DNA from: an uncultured Rhodobiaceae bacterium
Lineage (GTDB): Archaea; Thermoplasmatota; Poseidoniia; Poseidoniales; Poseidoniaceae
DNA: 21,524 nt
Direction of reading: 5' to 3'
Assembly (NCBI GenBank): GCA_937911445.1
Contig: CALDQY010000088.1
Coordinates: forward strand, 1 to 21,524
Shown here in pieces: positions 8,901 through 14,871 of this stretch; positions within the stretch are counted from its first letter, which is position 1; the number at the start of each line of letters is the position of its first letter. Both the position numbers and the translations under genes were made by a program. Under the pieces are notes generated by a model that was not told the origin of the DNA, did not search any database, and saw only the letters and a program-made list of their open reading frames with translations.

Positions 8901-9462
8901 TTCGGTTGGTCCATCAAACTGCACCTCAACCGACATATGTCCAAACACAGAAATGAATCAATCTGTGGATCAGAACGGGTGTTCTTGGGATCAAAGAGAC
9001 GACGATGGGGATGGTGTTTTCAACAAATTCGATCTCTGCCCTGATACCCTTTCAGATACTGTTGCACCTAATGGATGCTCTGCATGGCAGATAGACACCG
9101 ACAGCGACGGCGTCTATGACGCGAATGATGAGTGTGCAAACACTGACCCCAATCAAATTGCTGATGCAAAAGGATGCTCCGATGAACAGAGCGAATCGAA
9201 AGAAGCAAGTTCGACTGAGAATATACTCGATTCAAAAATAGTTGTCGGGCTTTCGGTTCTCGTCATTATCGCGCTTATACTCTTCACCATAAAGAGAAGC
9301 AAAAGAGATGTTCGCTTCGAAGAGGCCCAACCGGTTCAATATCCAGAATATGCTACTCGCGGGGCAATGCGAGACGGGATGGAATGGATTGAACACCCTG
9401 CGGGTAGTCAACAATGGTTCTATCGAGACCCATCAACTCAACAATGGATTCATCGAAAATAA
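5908..9462 (+). CDS. Giant membrane-anchored surface protein with two propeller-like domains and thrombospondin type-3 repeats
   Basis: A 1184-residue exported protein. A hydrophobic N-terminal segment (about residues 9-25, SFSVCVMFILCSL) looks like a signal sequence. Residues about 40-355 show beta-propeller-like repeats (FSPNGGYLLVLDYEFEIY, ISWSGDGERLVIATGYEGG). Residues about 358-486 hold four TSP3-type units of the form DxDxDGxxDxxDxCP. A second propeller-like region spans about 487-805, and eight more TSP3-type units, some degenerate, run from about 809 to 1095. A single TM helix (KIVVGLSVLVIIALILFTI, about 1112-1130) is followed by a basic cytoplasmic tail with two aromatic repeats (QQWFYRDPSTQQW). 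TSP3 units bind calcium and are common in marine archaeal and bacterial surface proteins. A role in adhesion, particle sensing or cell-surface scaffolding is plausible but unproven. ATG 5951 is an alternative start that would remove part of the signal. Confidence 0.85.
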   Translation: MGENWAHVSFSVCVMFILCSLQNVLQYDLHQEQEMVHSTAARDAVHEGAWASYKQMPVGSYCYSGFAYDMENDYIAIPDCDSYNYETLHISIRHNSDWNTVVQVIETNLLNVQFLSFSPNGGYLLVLDYEFEIYKTDTWERVYSDDISSTDGSYYPAQDISWSGDGERLVIATGYEGGKMYEGPDWQEVTGTTSNGYYVTHHPLEDTLWYLSTDGTVAKFELQNVPFVGESWVQVQTYTTENSEYGRMSISPSGNLILVNVGWYGNRVYTSSSFELEFTAYGTSPVFSSSGSHLLYQTYNSGYEIYSTDVWSRTSQIDEETSSSYYTALSFSSDNDEIISLVDGGGYGEIAFMAMKPDSDYDGVVDELDSCPSTPTEEGADVRGCAPSQRDTDLDGINDRDDVCPRTNVSSSVDASGCSEEQLSDSDEDGISDSDDQCPNTPINEYSNIYGCSSSQRDVDRDGMSDLNDPCPLNPFSECSDVRSWIPDMEPIDGTEDYSVPLWSPSGDLLATFGNSNKIIILNPDLSIEHEITNEIAETSFSRFLWLPDGNAIVALWRNSSYYQSMCGYSIFTLSNIENPTHNTISNTCDAIRARALNPNGDELAVSIFSYDDYSGKLVTINLSSGNQGFEDDNYYPRQLAYSHDGTTLVGFTSGSILMWDTFDGYLLRSEAIDSITSFHQSPDGDWLIITAGEEIKLYSFNTLNMKDSISIEPSYDEDSYVSIDDISISRNGNLIYVSISETHYTQGERTENVTLHTYRISESNEIEFLVKSNAINESSWMSMSISPDESMAFVRLSSVDGLTRWTRDSDADGITDMDDLCQETPVSSEIDVNGCSQEQRDDDNDGVANSDDLCPNSSSGIPADENGCTDQQVDFDLDGVCDEGAVSNGPSNCFGEDKCPDSKSGVQPDANGCTWAQQDSDRDGVNNAEDQCEDTEIAGDADANGCDRKQRDSDGDSVFDYWDLCEQTSSGDEIDEVGCSDAQVDSDFDNVCDRNAASVGPSNCTSTDICPNTEMNQSVDQNGCSWDQRDDDGDGVFNKFDLCPDTLSDTVAPNGCSAWQIDTDSDGVYDANDECANTDPNQIADAKGCSDEQSESKEASSTENILDSKIVVGLSVLVIIALILFTIKRSKRDVRFEEAQPVQYPEYATRGAMRDGMEWIEHPAGSQQWFYRDPSTQQWIHRK

Positions 9463-9494
9463 TCCTTCCTGGGTTGAGTCGGCCTTGTGTTACA

Positions 9495-9502
9495 TTTTAA
9501 TT
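9495..9502 (+). promoter_or_regulatory. Possible TATA-like box for the YdjM-like gene
   Basis: TTTTAATT is centred about 26 nt before ATG 9525, the expected archaeal TATA distance for a start at or near the ATG. A GAGGT sequence at 9514-9518, 6 nt before the ATG, could alternatively support translation from a longer transcript of the preceding gene. Confidence 0.3.
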
Positions 9503-9524
9503 CTCAATGCATTGAGGTCACATC

Positions 9525-10070
9525 ATGGATGTCGCCTCTCACTGGTTGATGGGTTCGGGTGCGACGAGTGGACGTACGAAATTCTGGGTTGCTGGATTGA
9601 TGGGCGTCCTTCCAGACCTGCTTGTTTTCATTCCGAACTCCTTCTTTCTAGATGAGCGACCTGAGATTGATGAGAATACGCTCACCGCTGATTTTGGATG
9701 GTATGCATGGGAAGCATACCAAGTCACTCATAGTCTCATTTGGGCGACGATTGGGTTCTTGTTCACGTGGATTTTCTTCGAAAAGCGAGGCGTTTGGCAA
9801 CGGTTGTTTACCGATCATTCCCTCTCAGCACGTAACGCTGCAATTTGGCTGTGGCTTCCTTGGTTCATCCACATCTTCAACGATATACCGACGCATACTG
9901 CGAGGTTCTTCCCTACGCCGTTTTTAGCTCCATTCAGTGACTTTCGAGTCGATGGATATCGATGGAGCACACCATGGGTATGGTTCACGAATTTAGCGAT
10001 CATTATCGCCATTTGGTCGTACGTGTTCTACAAGAAACGAAACCATTCACTCATCGAGGAACGGGCGTAG
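9525..10070 (+). CDS. Multi-pass membrane protein, YdjM/DUF457-like metal-dependent hydrolase family (tentative)
   Basis: A 181-residue membrane protein with hydrophobic segments near residues 20-37, 69-87, 104-120 and 151-170. It has the scattered polar signature of the membrane-bound YdjM/DUF457 group: SHWLMG at the N-terminus, LPDLL at about 29-33, THSLIW near 68-73, and a late WFIHIFNDIPTH followed by FFPTPF, where His and Asp in membrane-proximal positions could bind a metal. Family members are called metal-dependent hydrolases, but substrates are mostly unknown. GAGGT 6 nt before ATG 9525 supports the start. It lies 62 bp downstream of the TSP3 protein gene, and its last 24 bp overlap the 3' end of the convergent ribH gene. 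Confidence 0.6.
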   Translation: MDVASHWLMGSGATSGRTKFWVAGLMGVLPDLLVFIPNSFFLDERPEIDENTLTADFGWYAWEAYQVTHSLIWATIGFLFTWIFFEKRGVWQRLFTDHSLSARNAAIWLWLPWFIHIFNDIPTHTARFFPTPFLAPFSDFRVDGYRWSTPWVWFTNLAIIIAIWSYVFYKKRNHSLIEERA

Positions 10071-10448
10071 TGCATCGACTGCAGCTGTTGCATGAGGCCC
10101 AATTCGAGGTCCAACATGCTCGGGCAATGCACCGGGACCAATGATGCCCAAACCGATTGGTTTGTTGTGAACCAATTGCAATTCGAGGATGGTTTTGAGA
10201 ACGCCTTGGCCCATAACAAGACCGTGGTCCGTCTCGCCTTTTTCGATGATACCGAGGCAAAATGCTCCATCAATCTCTTCGTTGGCTAGAACTCTGTCAA
10301 GTGCTAGTGGAATCTCCATGCAACCAGGAACTTCGATGACATCGACGATATTGTATCCCAAATCCTCTGCTTGCGAGGTTGCGATTTTCAGCATTTTATT
10401 CATCTCGTCCAAGTGGTACATTGCGCATACGGCTACGATATCTGACAT
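10047..10448 (-). CDS. ribH: 6,7-dimethyl-8-ribityllumazine synthase
   Basis: A 133-residue lumazine synthase. It condenses 5-amino-6-ribitylaminouracil with 3,4-dihydroxy-2-butanone 4-phosphate, the penultimate step of riboflavin synthesis. Family marks are PGCMEIPLAL near 42-51 (usually PGAFEIP), a GIIEKGETDHG segment with the catalytic His, and a C-terminal IIGPGALPEHVGPR region. I chose ATG 10448 because a GGAG sequence lies 8 nt upstream; ATG 10454, which overlaps the ribE stop as TAATG, has that GGAG only 2 nt away. It is last in the ribB-ribL-ribE-ribH row. Its 3' end overlaps the convergent membrane-protein gene by 24 bp. At 133 residues it is slightly shorter than typical bacterial RibH. 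Confidence 0.93.
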   Translation of the reverse strand: MSDIVAVCAMYHLDEMNKMLKIATSQAEDLGYNIVDVIEVPGCMEIPLALDRVLANEEIDGAFCLGIIEKGETDHGLVMGQGVLKTILELQLVHNKPIGLGIIGPGALPEHVGPRIGPHATAAVDALRPFLDE

Positions 10449-10453
10449 GTTCA

Positions 10454-11050
10454 TTACTCCTTCATCATTCGTTCAACGGTTTCAACAATCATCATGGTCG
10501 TTGAATCGATTTCAAGATTCACTGCATCTCCAACTTGCTTGTCACCGATTGTGGTTAATCGCAGTGTTTCTGGAATCAAATGGAGATCAAAGTGGTCTTC
10601 TGAGACATCACCAATCGTAAGGGAAATGCCATCAATACCGACGTATCCTTTGCTGACGATGTATTTTCGAACATCGGGTGGAGCGATGATTGAATATTGA
10701 GCACCATCGCCAACCCGCTCTGATTTACGAACGAGACCTCGACCGATGATGTGTCCTGAAAGCAAATGGCCTCCAACCTCATCCCCGTAACGCAACGATC
10801 GCTCAACATTGACGTGATGTCCTTTCTCAAGTTGACCAAGAGTTGTCTTTTCGAGTGTTTCAGGGATGACATCGAATGAAACGATATCATCTGTAAATGC
10901 TGTCGCTGTTAAGCAAACACCATCGATGGAAACACTTGCTCCAATCTGCAATCCTTCCGTCGATGGGACGCGGATTTGAAGGGTTGTGATTTCGTTTCCA
11001 CTTTCTATAGAAACGATTTCACCTTTCCCTTGAACGATACCCGTGAACAT
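10454..11050 (-). CDS. ribE: Riboflavin synthase, bacterial-type two-domain (alpha subunit)
   Basis: A 198-residue protein with the tandem lumazine-binding fold: MFTGIVQGKGEI at the start, first domain about 1-95 with SIDGVCLTATAF, second domain about 96-190 with the equivalent GIDGISLTIGDV, plus GGHLLSGHI between them. It dismutates two 6,7-dimethyl-8-ribityllumazine molecules into riboflavin and 5-amino-6-ribitylaminouracil. Most archaea studied use an unrelated pentameric riboflavin synthase related to RibH; the two-domain form is the bacterial type, so acquisition by transfer is likely (inference). The start overlaps the ribL stop by one base (TGATG), and the stop lies next to ribH, which points to translational coupling. 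Confidence 0.96.
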   Translation of the reverse strand: MFTGIVQGKGEIVSIESGNEITTLQIRVPSTEGLQIGASVSIDGVCLTATAFTDDIVSFDVIPETLEKTTLGQLEKGHHVNVERSLRYGDEVGGHLLSGHIIGRGLVRKSERVGDGAQYSIIAPPDVRKYIVSKGYVGIDGISLTIGDVSEDHFDLHLIPETLRLTTIGDKQVGDAVNLEIDSTTMMIVETVERMMKE

Positions 11051-11490
11051 CAGAATTCACCTCCCTTTGCTCGCTCAACGATGCGAGCGATGATCTTTCG
11101 AGTTCCATCCAAATCGTCGCTCAAACCTTCAACTCGGACAACTTCGATCGAGTCGTAACCACGTTCTTCCAGTGCAGTTCGAATTCGATCTTCAGCATGT
11201 TCCTGATCGTATCCTAAGGCAATGATGGATGGTTGAATCTTAGGTAGGATATCAAAAATGGGAACATCCGGAGAATTGCCTATGCATGCAACATCAACCG
11301 GTTTCAAACCTTCAACCATACGACGACGAAGGTCCTGATTGGTAACTGGTTCATGCTTTCGCTTGCGGACGGTATCGTCATGAGCAACGACTACGGTGAG
11401 GTGATCTCCGAGGGCCTTTGCTTGCTCAAGATAGTGAAGATGGCCCGCATGGAGAAGGTCAAAAACTCCTACAGCCATGACCTTTCTCAT
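11050..11490 (-). CDS. ribL: FAD synthetase (FMN adenylyltransferase), archaeal RibL type
   Basis: A 146-residue nucleotidyltransferase of the cytidylyltransferase-like fold. It has the GxFDxxHxGH signature as GVFDLLHAGHLHYL near residues 8-21, RKRKHEPV and RRRMVEGL substrate segments, and DGTRKI at the C-terminus in place of the ISST-type motif. The archaeal RibL family makes FAD from FMN; the position between ribB and ribE supports this over other nucleotidyltransferases such as TagD-like ones. The only cysteine is in VACIGNSP; the C-terminal region has none, whereas, as I recall, the Methanocaldococcus enzyme is air sensitive through C-terminal cysteines. ATG 11490 is chosen for the GGGTGA sequence 6 nt upstream; a GTG at 11499 is the alternative. 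The stop overlaps the ribE start. Confidence 0.88.
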   Translation of the reverse strand: MRKVMAVGVFDLLHAGHLHYLEQAKALGDHLTVVVAHDDTVRKRKHEPVTNQDLRRRMVEGLKPVDVACIGNSPDVPIFDILPKIQPSIIALGYDQEHAEDRIRTALEERGYDSIEVVRVEGLSDDLDGTRKIIARIVERAKGGEF

Positions 11491-11531
11491 TGTGTTCACC
11501 CGTACTGAGCAGAGGAATCATGTTCTTGAGA

Positions 11532-12239
11532 TTACCCGTGCAATGCTGCAATGACTTCTGCGCCTTCCAAGAATGGAATTCCACGCTCTGCTGCCCATGC
11601 TCTAGCATCTGCTACAGAGAGTGCGCCGTCTCCATCTGGCTGCAACATTTCCGCACCGATAACAACAGGTGTCAGTCCAGCGAGGCGAGCGATGCCAACT
11701 GCGAGTTCGGTGTGACCTTGACGCGTCAAGAGACCACCTTTCGATTCACGGCAAACGGGTATGTGACCGGGCGTTCGGAATTCTGCACCCATCCGTCGCT
11801 GCGCCTCAGCCTCGCTGAGTTCATCATCGAATACAATCGCAGTGAGTTCTGCAAAACGACGGGTTGTGAGTGCCCGGTCGTGATCGGTTATGCCTGTGTA
11901 GGTATCCCTGTGATTCAACGAGAGCGTGAATGCTGACCGAGCATCGTACCGTAGGTCGTTCGTCTTTAGTTCAGCTAGGACAGGATATTCTGCAGTCAGA
12001 ACATCATGCGTGTGCAAATCCTGCAAAAATGGTAACCCAAAGGCCTGACCGACATCGTGTCCAATAGCCAAAAAGAGGAGGCCTCCACAATCTTGACGGA
12101 GTTGCCGCATCGTTGCAGGCTGTGCAAATGCTGCAGGGAACAGAAGGTCGGTTTCACCTTCACGCTTATCAGAATCAAATAGGCAAACTGGATTGCCTTG
12201 ACGGAATGCAGCAATCGCTGCTTCAACAATTTCCGACAT
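11532..12239 (-). CDS. ribB: 3,4-dihydroxy-2-butanone 4-phosphate synthase
   Basis: A stand-alone RibB of 235 residues that turns ribulose 5-phosphate into 3,4-dihydroxy-2-butanone 4-phosphate plus formate. Metal and substrate motifs are clear: FDSDKREGETDLLFPA near 20-35, FRTPGHIPVC, and LLTRQGHTELAVGIARLAGL toward the C-terminus. There is no fused GTP cyclohydrolase II domain. The ATG at 12239 (MSEIVEAAIAAFRQG) matches where archaeal homologues begin; a longer frame from ATG 12284 would add 15 residues (MCNTTVHEGETKRQP), and neither has a well-placed ribosome-binding site. It is first in the rib row, 41 bp before ribL, and divergent from the endonuclease IV-like gene. GTP cyclohydrolase, deaminase/reductase and riboflavin kinase genes are not in the window. 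Confidence 0.94.
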   Translation of the reverse strand: MSEIVEAAIAAFRQGNPVCLFDSDKREGETDLLFPAAFAQPATMRQLRQDCGGLLFLAIGHDVGQAFGLPFLQDLHTHDVLTAEYPVLAELKTNDLRYDARSAFTLSLNHRDTYTGITDHDRALTTRRFAELTAIVFDDELSEAEAQRRMGAEFRTPGHIPVCRESKGGLLTRQGHTELAVGIARLAGLTPVVIGAEMLQPDGDGALSVADARAWAAERGIPFLEGAEVIAALHG

Positions 12240-12363
12240 AGGCTGTCGTTTCGTTTCACCTTCATGAACCGTCGTATTGCACATTATGTACAGATTTCCG
12301 GCAAACGGGTGACGGAAAGGGGTTAATGTAGGGAACGGCTTGGCTTGTACTCGCGGGGGTGGA

Positions 12364-13515
12364 ATGATGGGTGTGAAACTTGGTCCTGCTGGCGTACCTT
12401 TGTCCTGTAAAGGACGAACAATCGTCGAAGGAATGGACGATATTATTGCTCTCGGACTCGAGACGATGGAAGCTCAGACGGTTCGATTGATTCAACCACA
12501 GCACTTTGAGCAATACTGGCAAGCTGGTGTCTTAGCCAACAAAGCTGATTTTGAAATGAACATCCACGGACCGTACTATTCCGAACTTCTCGGCAATCGT
12601 GTCGAGCGTGGACGTTCGCTTGCCAAAATCGAGGCAACATTGCAAGCAGCGCGAACCATCAACGCACGCCACATAACGCTTCACACTGGTCACTACGGGG
12701 ACTTTGGACGTGGCACGGCCGCCAATGAGCAGGTTGCGAACATCTTCTCCAGTATTGTTGAGCGTGTTCACGACATCTGGCATGACGAAGAAGATGAGTT
12801 CCCAGTCTTCCCATGGATTAAGGATGGTACACCATCCAAGATCGGTATTGAGACATCGGGTCGTCAAGAGCTATGGGGTAGCCTGGAAGAAGTTATCGAA
12901 GTTGTCAATCACGTTGAAGGAACCATTCCTGTCCTCAACATTGCACACATTCACGCTCGTGGTCATGGTCGGATGAAGACCTCCGAAGATTATGGCGAAT
13001 TGTTCGACATGGTTCGTGAATCGATTGGAACCAAGGAATTCTATTGCCACTTCTCAGGTGTCGAGCACCGAACAGGAAATGCCATGCATTACACACAAAT
13101 CAAGAAGTCCGATTTGAACTTCGAACCTCTTGCAGAATTCATCGTCGAGGACGGTGGTTGGTTGGACATTACCCTGATTTCAGACTCTCCGTTGCTGGAA
13201 CACGATGCCATGTACATGTTGCAAAACATCGACAAATCGAAGCACAAGCAACTTGAGCGAAAAGCCCGAGAAGACCGCCGTCGTGCACTCGCTGCACAAA
13301 CGGGTACATCGGTCGAGGACCTCCAGCGCCGTGAGGAAGAAATGGCGAAACTTCGAACTCAAGGTGGCAAACAAGAGCCCGTTGAAGAGACGAAACCAGA
13401 ACCTGAACCAGTCAAAGAAGAAAAGAAGCCAAAAAAGAAGGCCGCTGCTTCCAAGAAGAAAGAGGAAAATGATGTCTTTTCCTTCGATGAGGAAGACGAT
13501 GACGACTTGTTCTGA
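12364..13515 (+). CDS. Endonuclease IV-like TIM-barrel protein (AP endonuclease family 2) with charged C-terminal tail
   Basis: A 383-residue protein. Residues 1-290 form an Nfo-like barrel: KLGPAGVPLSCKG at 5-17, NIHGPYY with H68, ITLHTGHYG with H107, GIETSGR with E163, VLNIAHIHARG 190-200, FYCHFSGVEH with H229, H242, and TLISDSPLLEHDA 270-282. Family members cut DNA at abasic sites using three zinc ions. By my recalled alignment to E. coli Nfo, all five His ligands and E163 remain, but Asp179, Asp229 and Glu261 read N192, A240 and D274, so activity may differ or be lost. Residues 291-383 are a low-complexity tail, first basic helix, then Lys/Glu/Pro-rich (KKPKKKAAASKKK), ending in an acidic patch DEEDDDDLF. 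Two adjacent ATGs (12364, 12367) follow a GGGGGTGG sequence; the second has better spacing. Divergent from ribB. Confidence 0.78.
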   Translation: MMGVKLGPAGVPLSCKGRTIVEGMDDIIALGLETMEAQTVRLIQPQHFEQYWQAGVLANKADFEMNIHGPYYSELLGNRVERGRSLAKIEATLQAARTINARHITLHTGHYGDFGRGTAANEQVANIFSSIVERVHDIWHDEEDEFPVFPWIKDGTPSKIGIETSGRQELWGSLEEVIEVVNHVEGTIPVLNIAHIHARGHGRMKTSEDYGELFDMVRESIGTKEFYCHFSGVEHRTGNAMHYTQIKKSDLNFEPLAEFIVEDGGWLDITLISDSPLLEHDAMYMLQNIDKSKHKQLERKAREDRRRALAAQTGTSVEDLQRREEEMAKLRTQGGKQEPVEETKPEPEPVKEEKKPKKKAAASKKKEENDVFSFDEEDDDDLF

Positions 13516-13572
13516 TTCGGTGAATCAAATCTTCTCAGAAATTGTGCCTTTCTGGCTCTCGTGAAGGGAATG

Positions 13573-13580
13573 CACATAAG
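13573..13580 (+). promoter_or_regulatory. Possible TATA-like box for gpsA
   Basis: The AT-rich CACATAAG lies about 29 nt before ATG 13606, where an archaeal TATA box for a leaderless gpsA transcript would be expected. No Shine-Dalgarno sequence precedes that ATG. Position-based inference only. Confidence 0.25.
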
Positions 13581-13605
13581 GACAAAGAGTTCGAAGTCCC
13601 CAGTC

Positions 13606-14604
13606 ATGGCACACATTGCGGTGTTGGGATTGGGAAATTGGGGGACGGCTATTGCCCGTCTTTGGCTGCTTGAAGGTCACCATGTGAAAGGTTGGACCAT
13701 TGAGCAAGAAGTGTATGAATCGATCACCATGGATGGGATCAATCGCAAGTATTTGCCTCAACAATCTGTCGAAGGATTGGAAGCAACAATGCATCTTGAA
13801 GAAGCACTTGATGGTGTTGAAATCGTTGTGCTTGCCATTCCTTCATCCGTCATTCTCGACGTGGTTGATAACATCATTCCATTCCTCCGTCCTGGTCACG
13901 TCTTGCTCGATTTGGCAAAGGGACTCGCTCCAGGAAAGAGGTTGATTTCTCAAGCGATTCATGAGGCTTTGAAGAATGCAAATTGCTCAAATCCGTTGGC
14001 GGTACTCACTGGTCCGACCATCGCTCCAGAAGCAGCAGGAGGTGTGATGACAACAGCATTGGTGGCGTCTGAGGACCTCTCTGTTGCTGAACGACTTGCA
14101 GAGACACTCTCTACGCCTACGTTACTTTTGCACGCCGCTTCCGACCCTGAAGGTGCGGAGCTTTGGGGTGCGTTCAAGAACGTCGTTGCCCTTGCGTGTG
14201 GACTTGTTGACGGATTGAAGACCATCGGAACACTTGGTGGAGACAACCTGAAGGCTGCTATCTTCAGTGCAGGATTCAAGGAAGGATGCATTCTCTTGCC
14301 GCTCCTAGGCGCAAGGGCAGAGGTAGCCTTTGGTCCTGCTGGATTGGGTGACCTCTACGTGACCTCTACGTCTCCATTTGGACGAAATAGGTCCATGGGC
14401 GAGAAACTCGGAACAGGAAAAACATTAGAAGAAGCGCTCGAAGAAATGACCATGGTTGCAGAAGGTGTTCGCGCAGCACGCATGTTCCGTGATCGAGCCA
14501 TCGACCAAGGCATTGAAATTCCGTTTACAAAAGCACTCAACACGCTTCTCGATGGGGATATTGAAGCAGAAGAGTGCTGCCGAAGAATGGTTCTCTTGGG
14601 ATAG
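13606..14604 (+). CDS. gpsA: Glycerol-3-phosphate dehydrogenase [NAD(P)+], bacterial type
   Basis: A 332-residue GpsA that reduces dihydroxyacetone phosphate to sn-glycerol 3-phosphate in the cytoplasm. The Rossmann loop GLGNWGTA is at 8-15, the substrate-side motif LTGPTIAPEAA at 134-144, the catalytic Lys in AFKNVVALACG at K191, GGDNLKAA at 211-218, and GLGDLYVTSTSPFGRNRSMG at 246-265. Start ATG 13606 puts the Rossmann strand at residue 3 as in the family; GTG 13561 or ATG 13570 would add a polar, Lys/Ser-rich leader without homology. In an archaeon the usual backbone enzyme is G1P dehydrogenase, so this gene bears on membrane-lipid stereochemistry or on glycerol metabolism. It lies 90 bp after the endonuclease IV-like gene. 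Confidence 0.96.
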   Translation: MAHIAVLGLGNWGTAIARLWLLEGHHVKGWTIEQEVYESITMDGINRKYLPQQSVEGLEATMHLEEALDGVEIVVLAIPSSVILDVVDNIIPFLRPGHVLLDLAKGLAPGKRLISQAIHEALKNANCSNPLAVLTGPTIAPEAAGGVMTTALVASEDLSVAERLAETLSTPTLLLHAASDPEGAELWGAFKNVVALACGLVDGLKTIGTLGGDNLKAAIFSAGFKEGCILLPLLGARAEVAFGPAGLGDLYVTSTSPFGRNRSMGEKLGTGKTLEEALEEMTMVAEGVRAARMFRDRAIDQGIEIPFTKALNTLLDGDIEAEECCRRMVLLG

Positions 14605-14620
14605 GGCCGATTTCCTCATA

Positions 14621-14640
14621 TGGAGGGATGGTATCCTCCA
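14621..14640 (+). repeat. Inverted repeat TGGAGG / CCTCCA upstream of the small winged-helix-like gene
   Basis: TGGAGG at 14621-14626 and CCTCCA at 14635-14640 are exact reverse complements separated by 8 nt, able to form a 6-bp hairpin that ends 3 nt before ATG 14644. GGAGG would be sequestered in the stem if the transcript includes it. If the leftmost ATG (14620) is used, the repeat is simply coding sequence. Confidence 0.35.
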
Positions 14641-14643
14641 AGC

Positions 14644-14871
14644 ATGGCAGATGACAACTCCTCTGATTTGACCGACTTTGAAGCAGGTCTCCTCGAGTGG
14701 TTGTGCGAAAACAACTTCCATGTTGAACCTTGGTCAACTCAGAACGCTGCAAAGCAATTCTACGTTGAAGAAGAAGCCATCTACGAGGCAATTGCTGCAC
14801 TAACTCGAAAGGTTCCTCAACGCATTCAGGTGTTCTATAAGAACGGTGCATTGCACATCGCTGCAGACTAA
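14644..14871 (+). CDS. Small winged-helix-like protein of unknown function
   Basis: A 75-residue protein that I do not recognise by family. It is predicted by eye as helix (DFEAGLLEWLCENN), helix (NAAKQFYVEEEAIYEAIAAL), then two short strands (RIQVFYKNG, ALHIAAD), an arrangement like a minimal winged-helix domain without extra parts. A DNA-binding or protein-docking role is possible but unsupported. Two starts are possible: ATG 14620 (adds MEGWYPPS) and ATG 14644. I prefer 14644 because CATATG, centred near 14619, is about 25 nt upstream as for a TATA box, and the protein then starts with a usual polar leader. It follows gpsA closely and its stop overlaps the convergent phnE stop by 4 bp. Confidence 0.65.
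   Translation: MADDNSSDLTDFEAGLLEWLCENNFHVEPWSTQNAAKQFYVEEEAIYEAIAALTRKVPQRIQVFYKNGALHIAAD

Noticed and set aside
8234..8944. A 236-codon minus-strand open frame inside the TSP3 gene.
   Set aside because: It is the antisense shadow of the regular Asp/Asn/Gly-rich calcium repeats; its His/Arg/Gln-rich content is not protein-like.
6976..9190. The regularly spaced repeats as a CRISPR or DNA repeat array.
   Set aside because: The periodicity is at protein level (DxDxDGxxDxxDxC) with variable DNA; there are no identical direct repeats with unique spacers.
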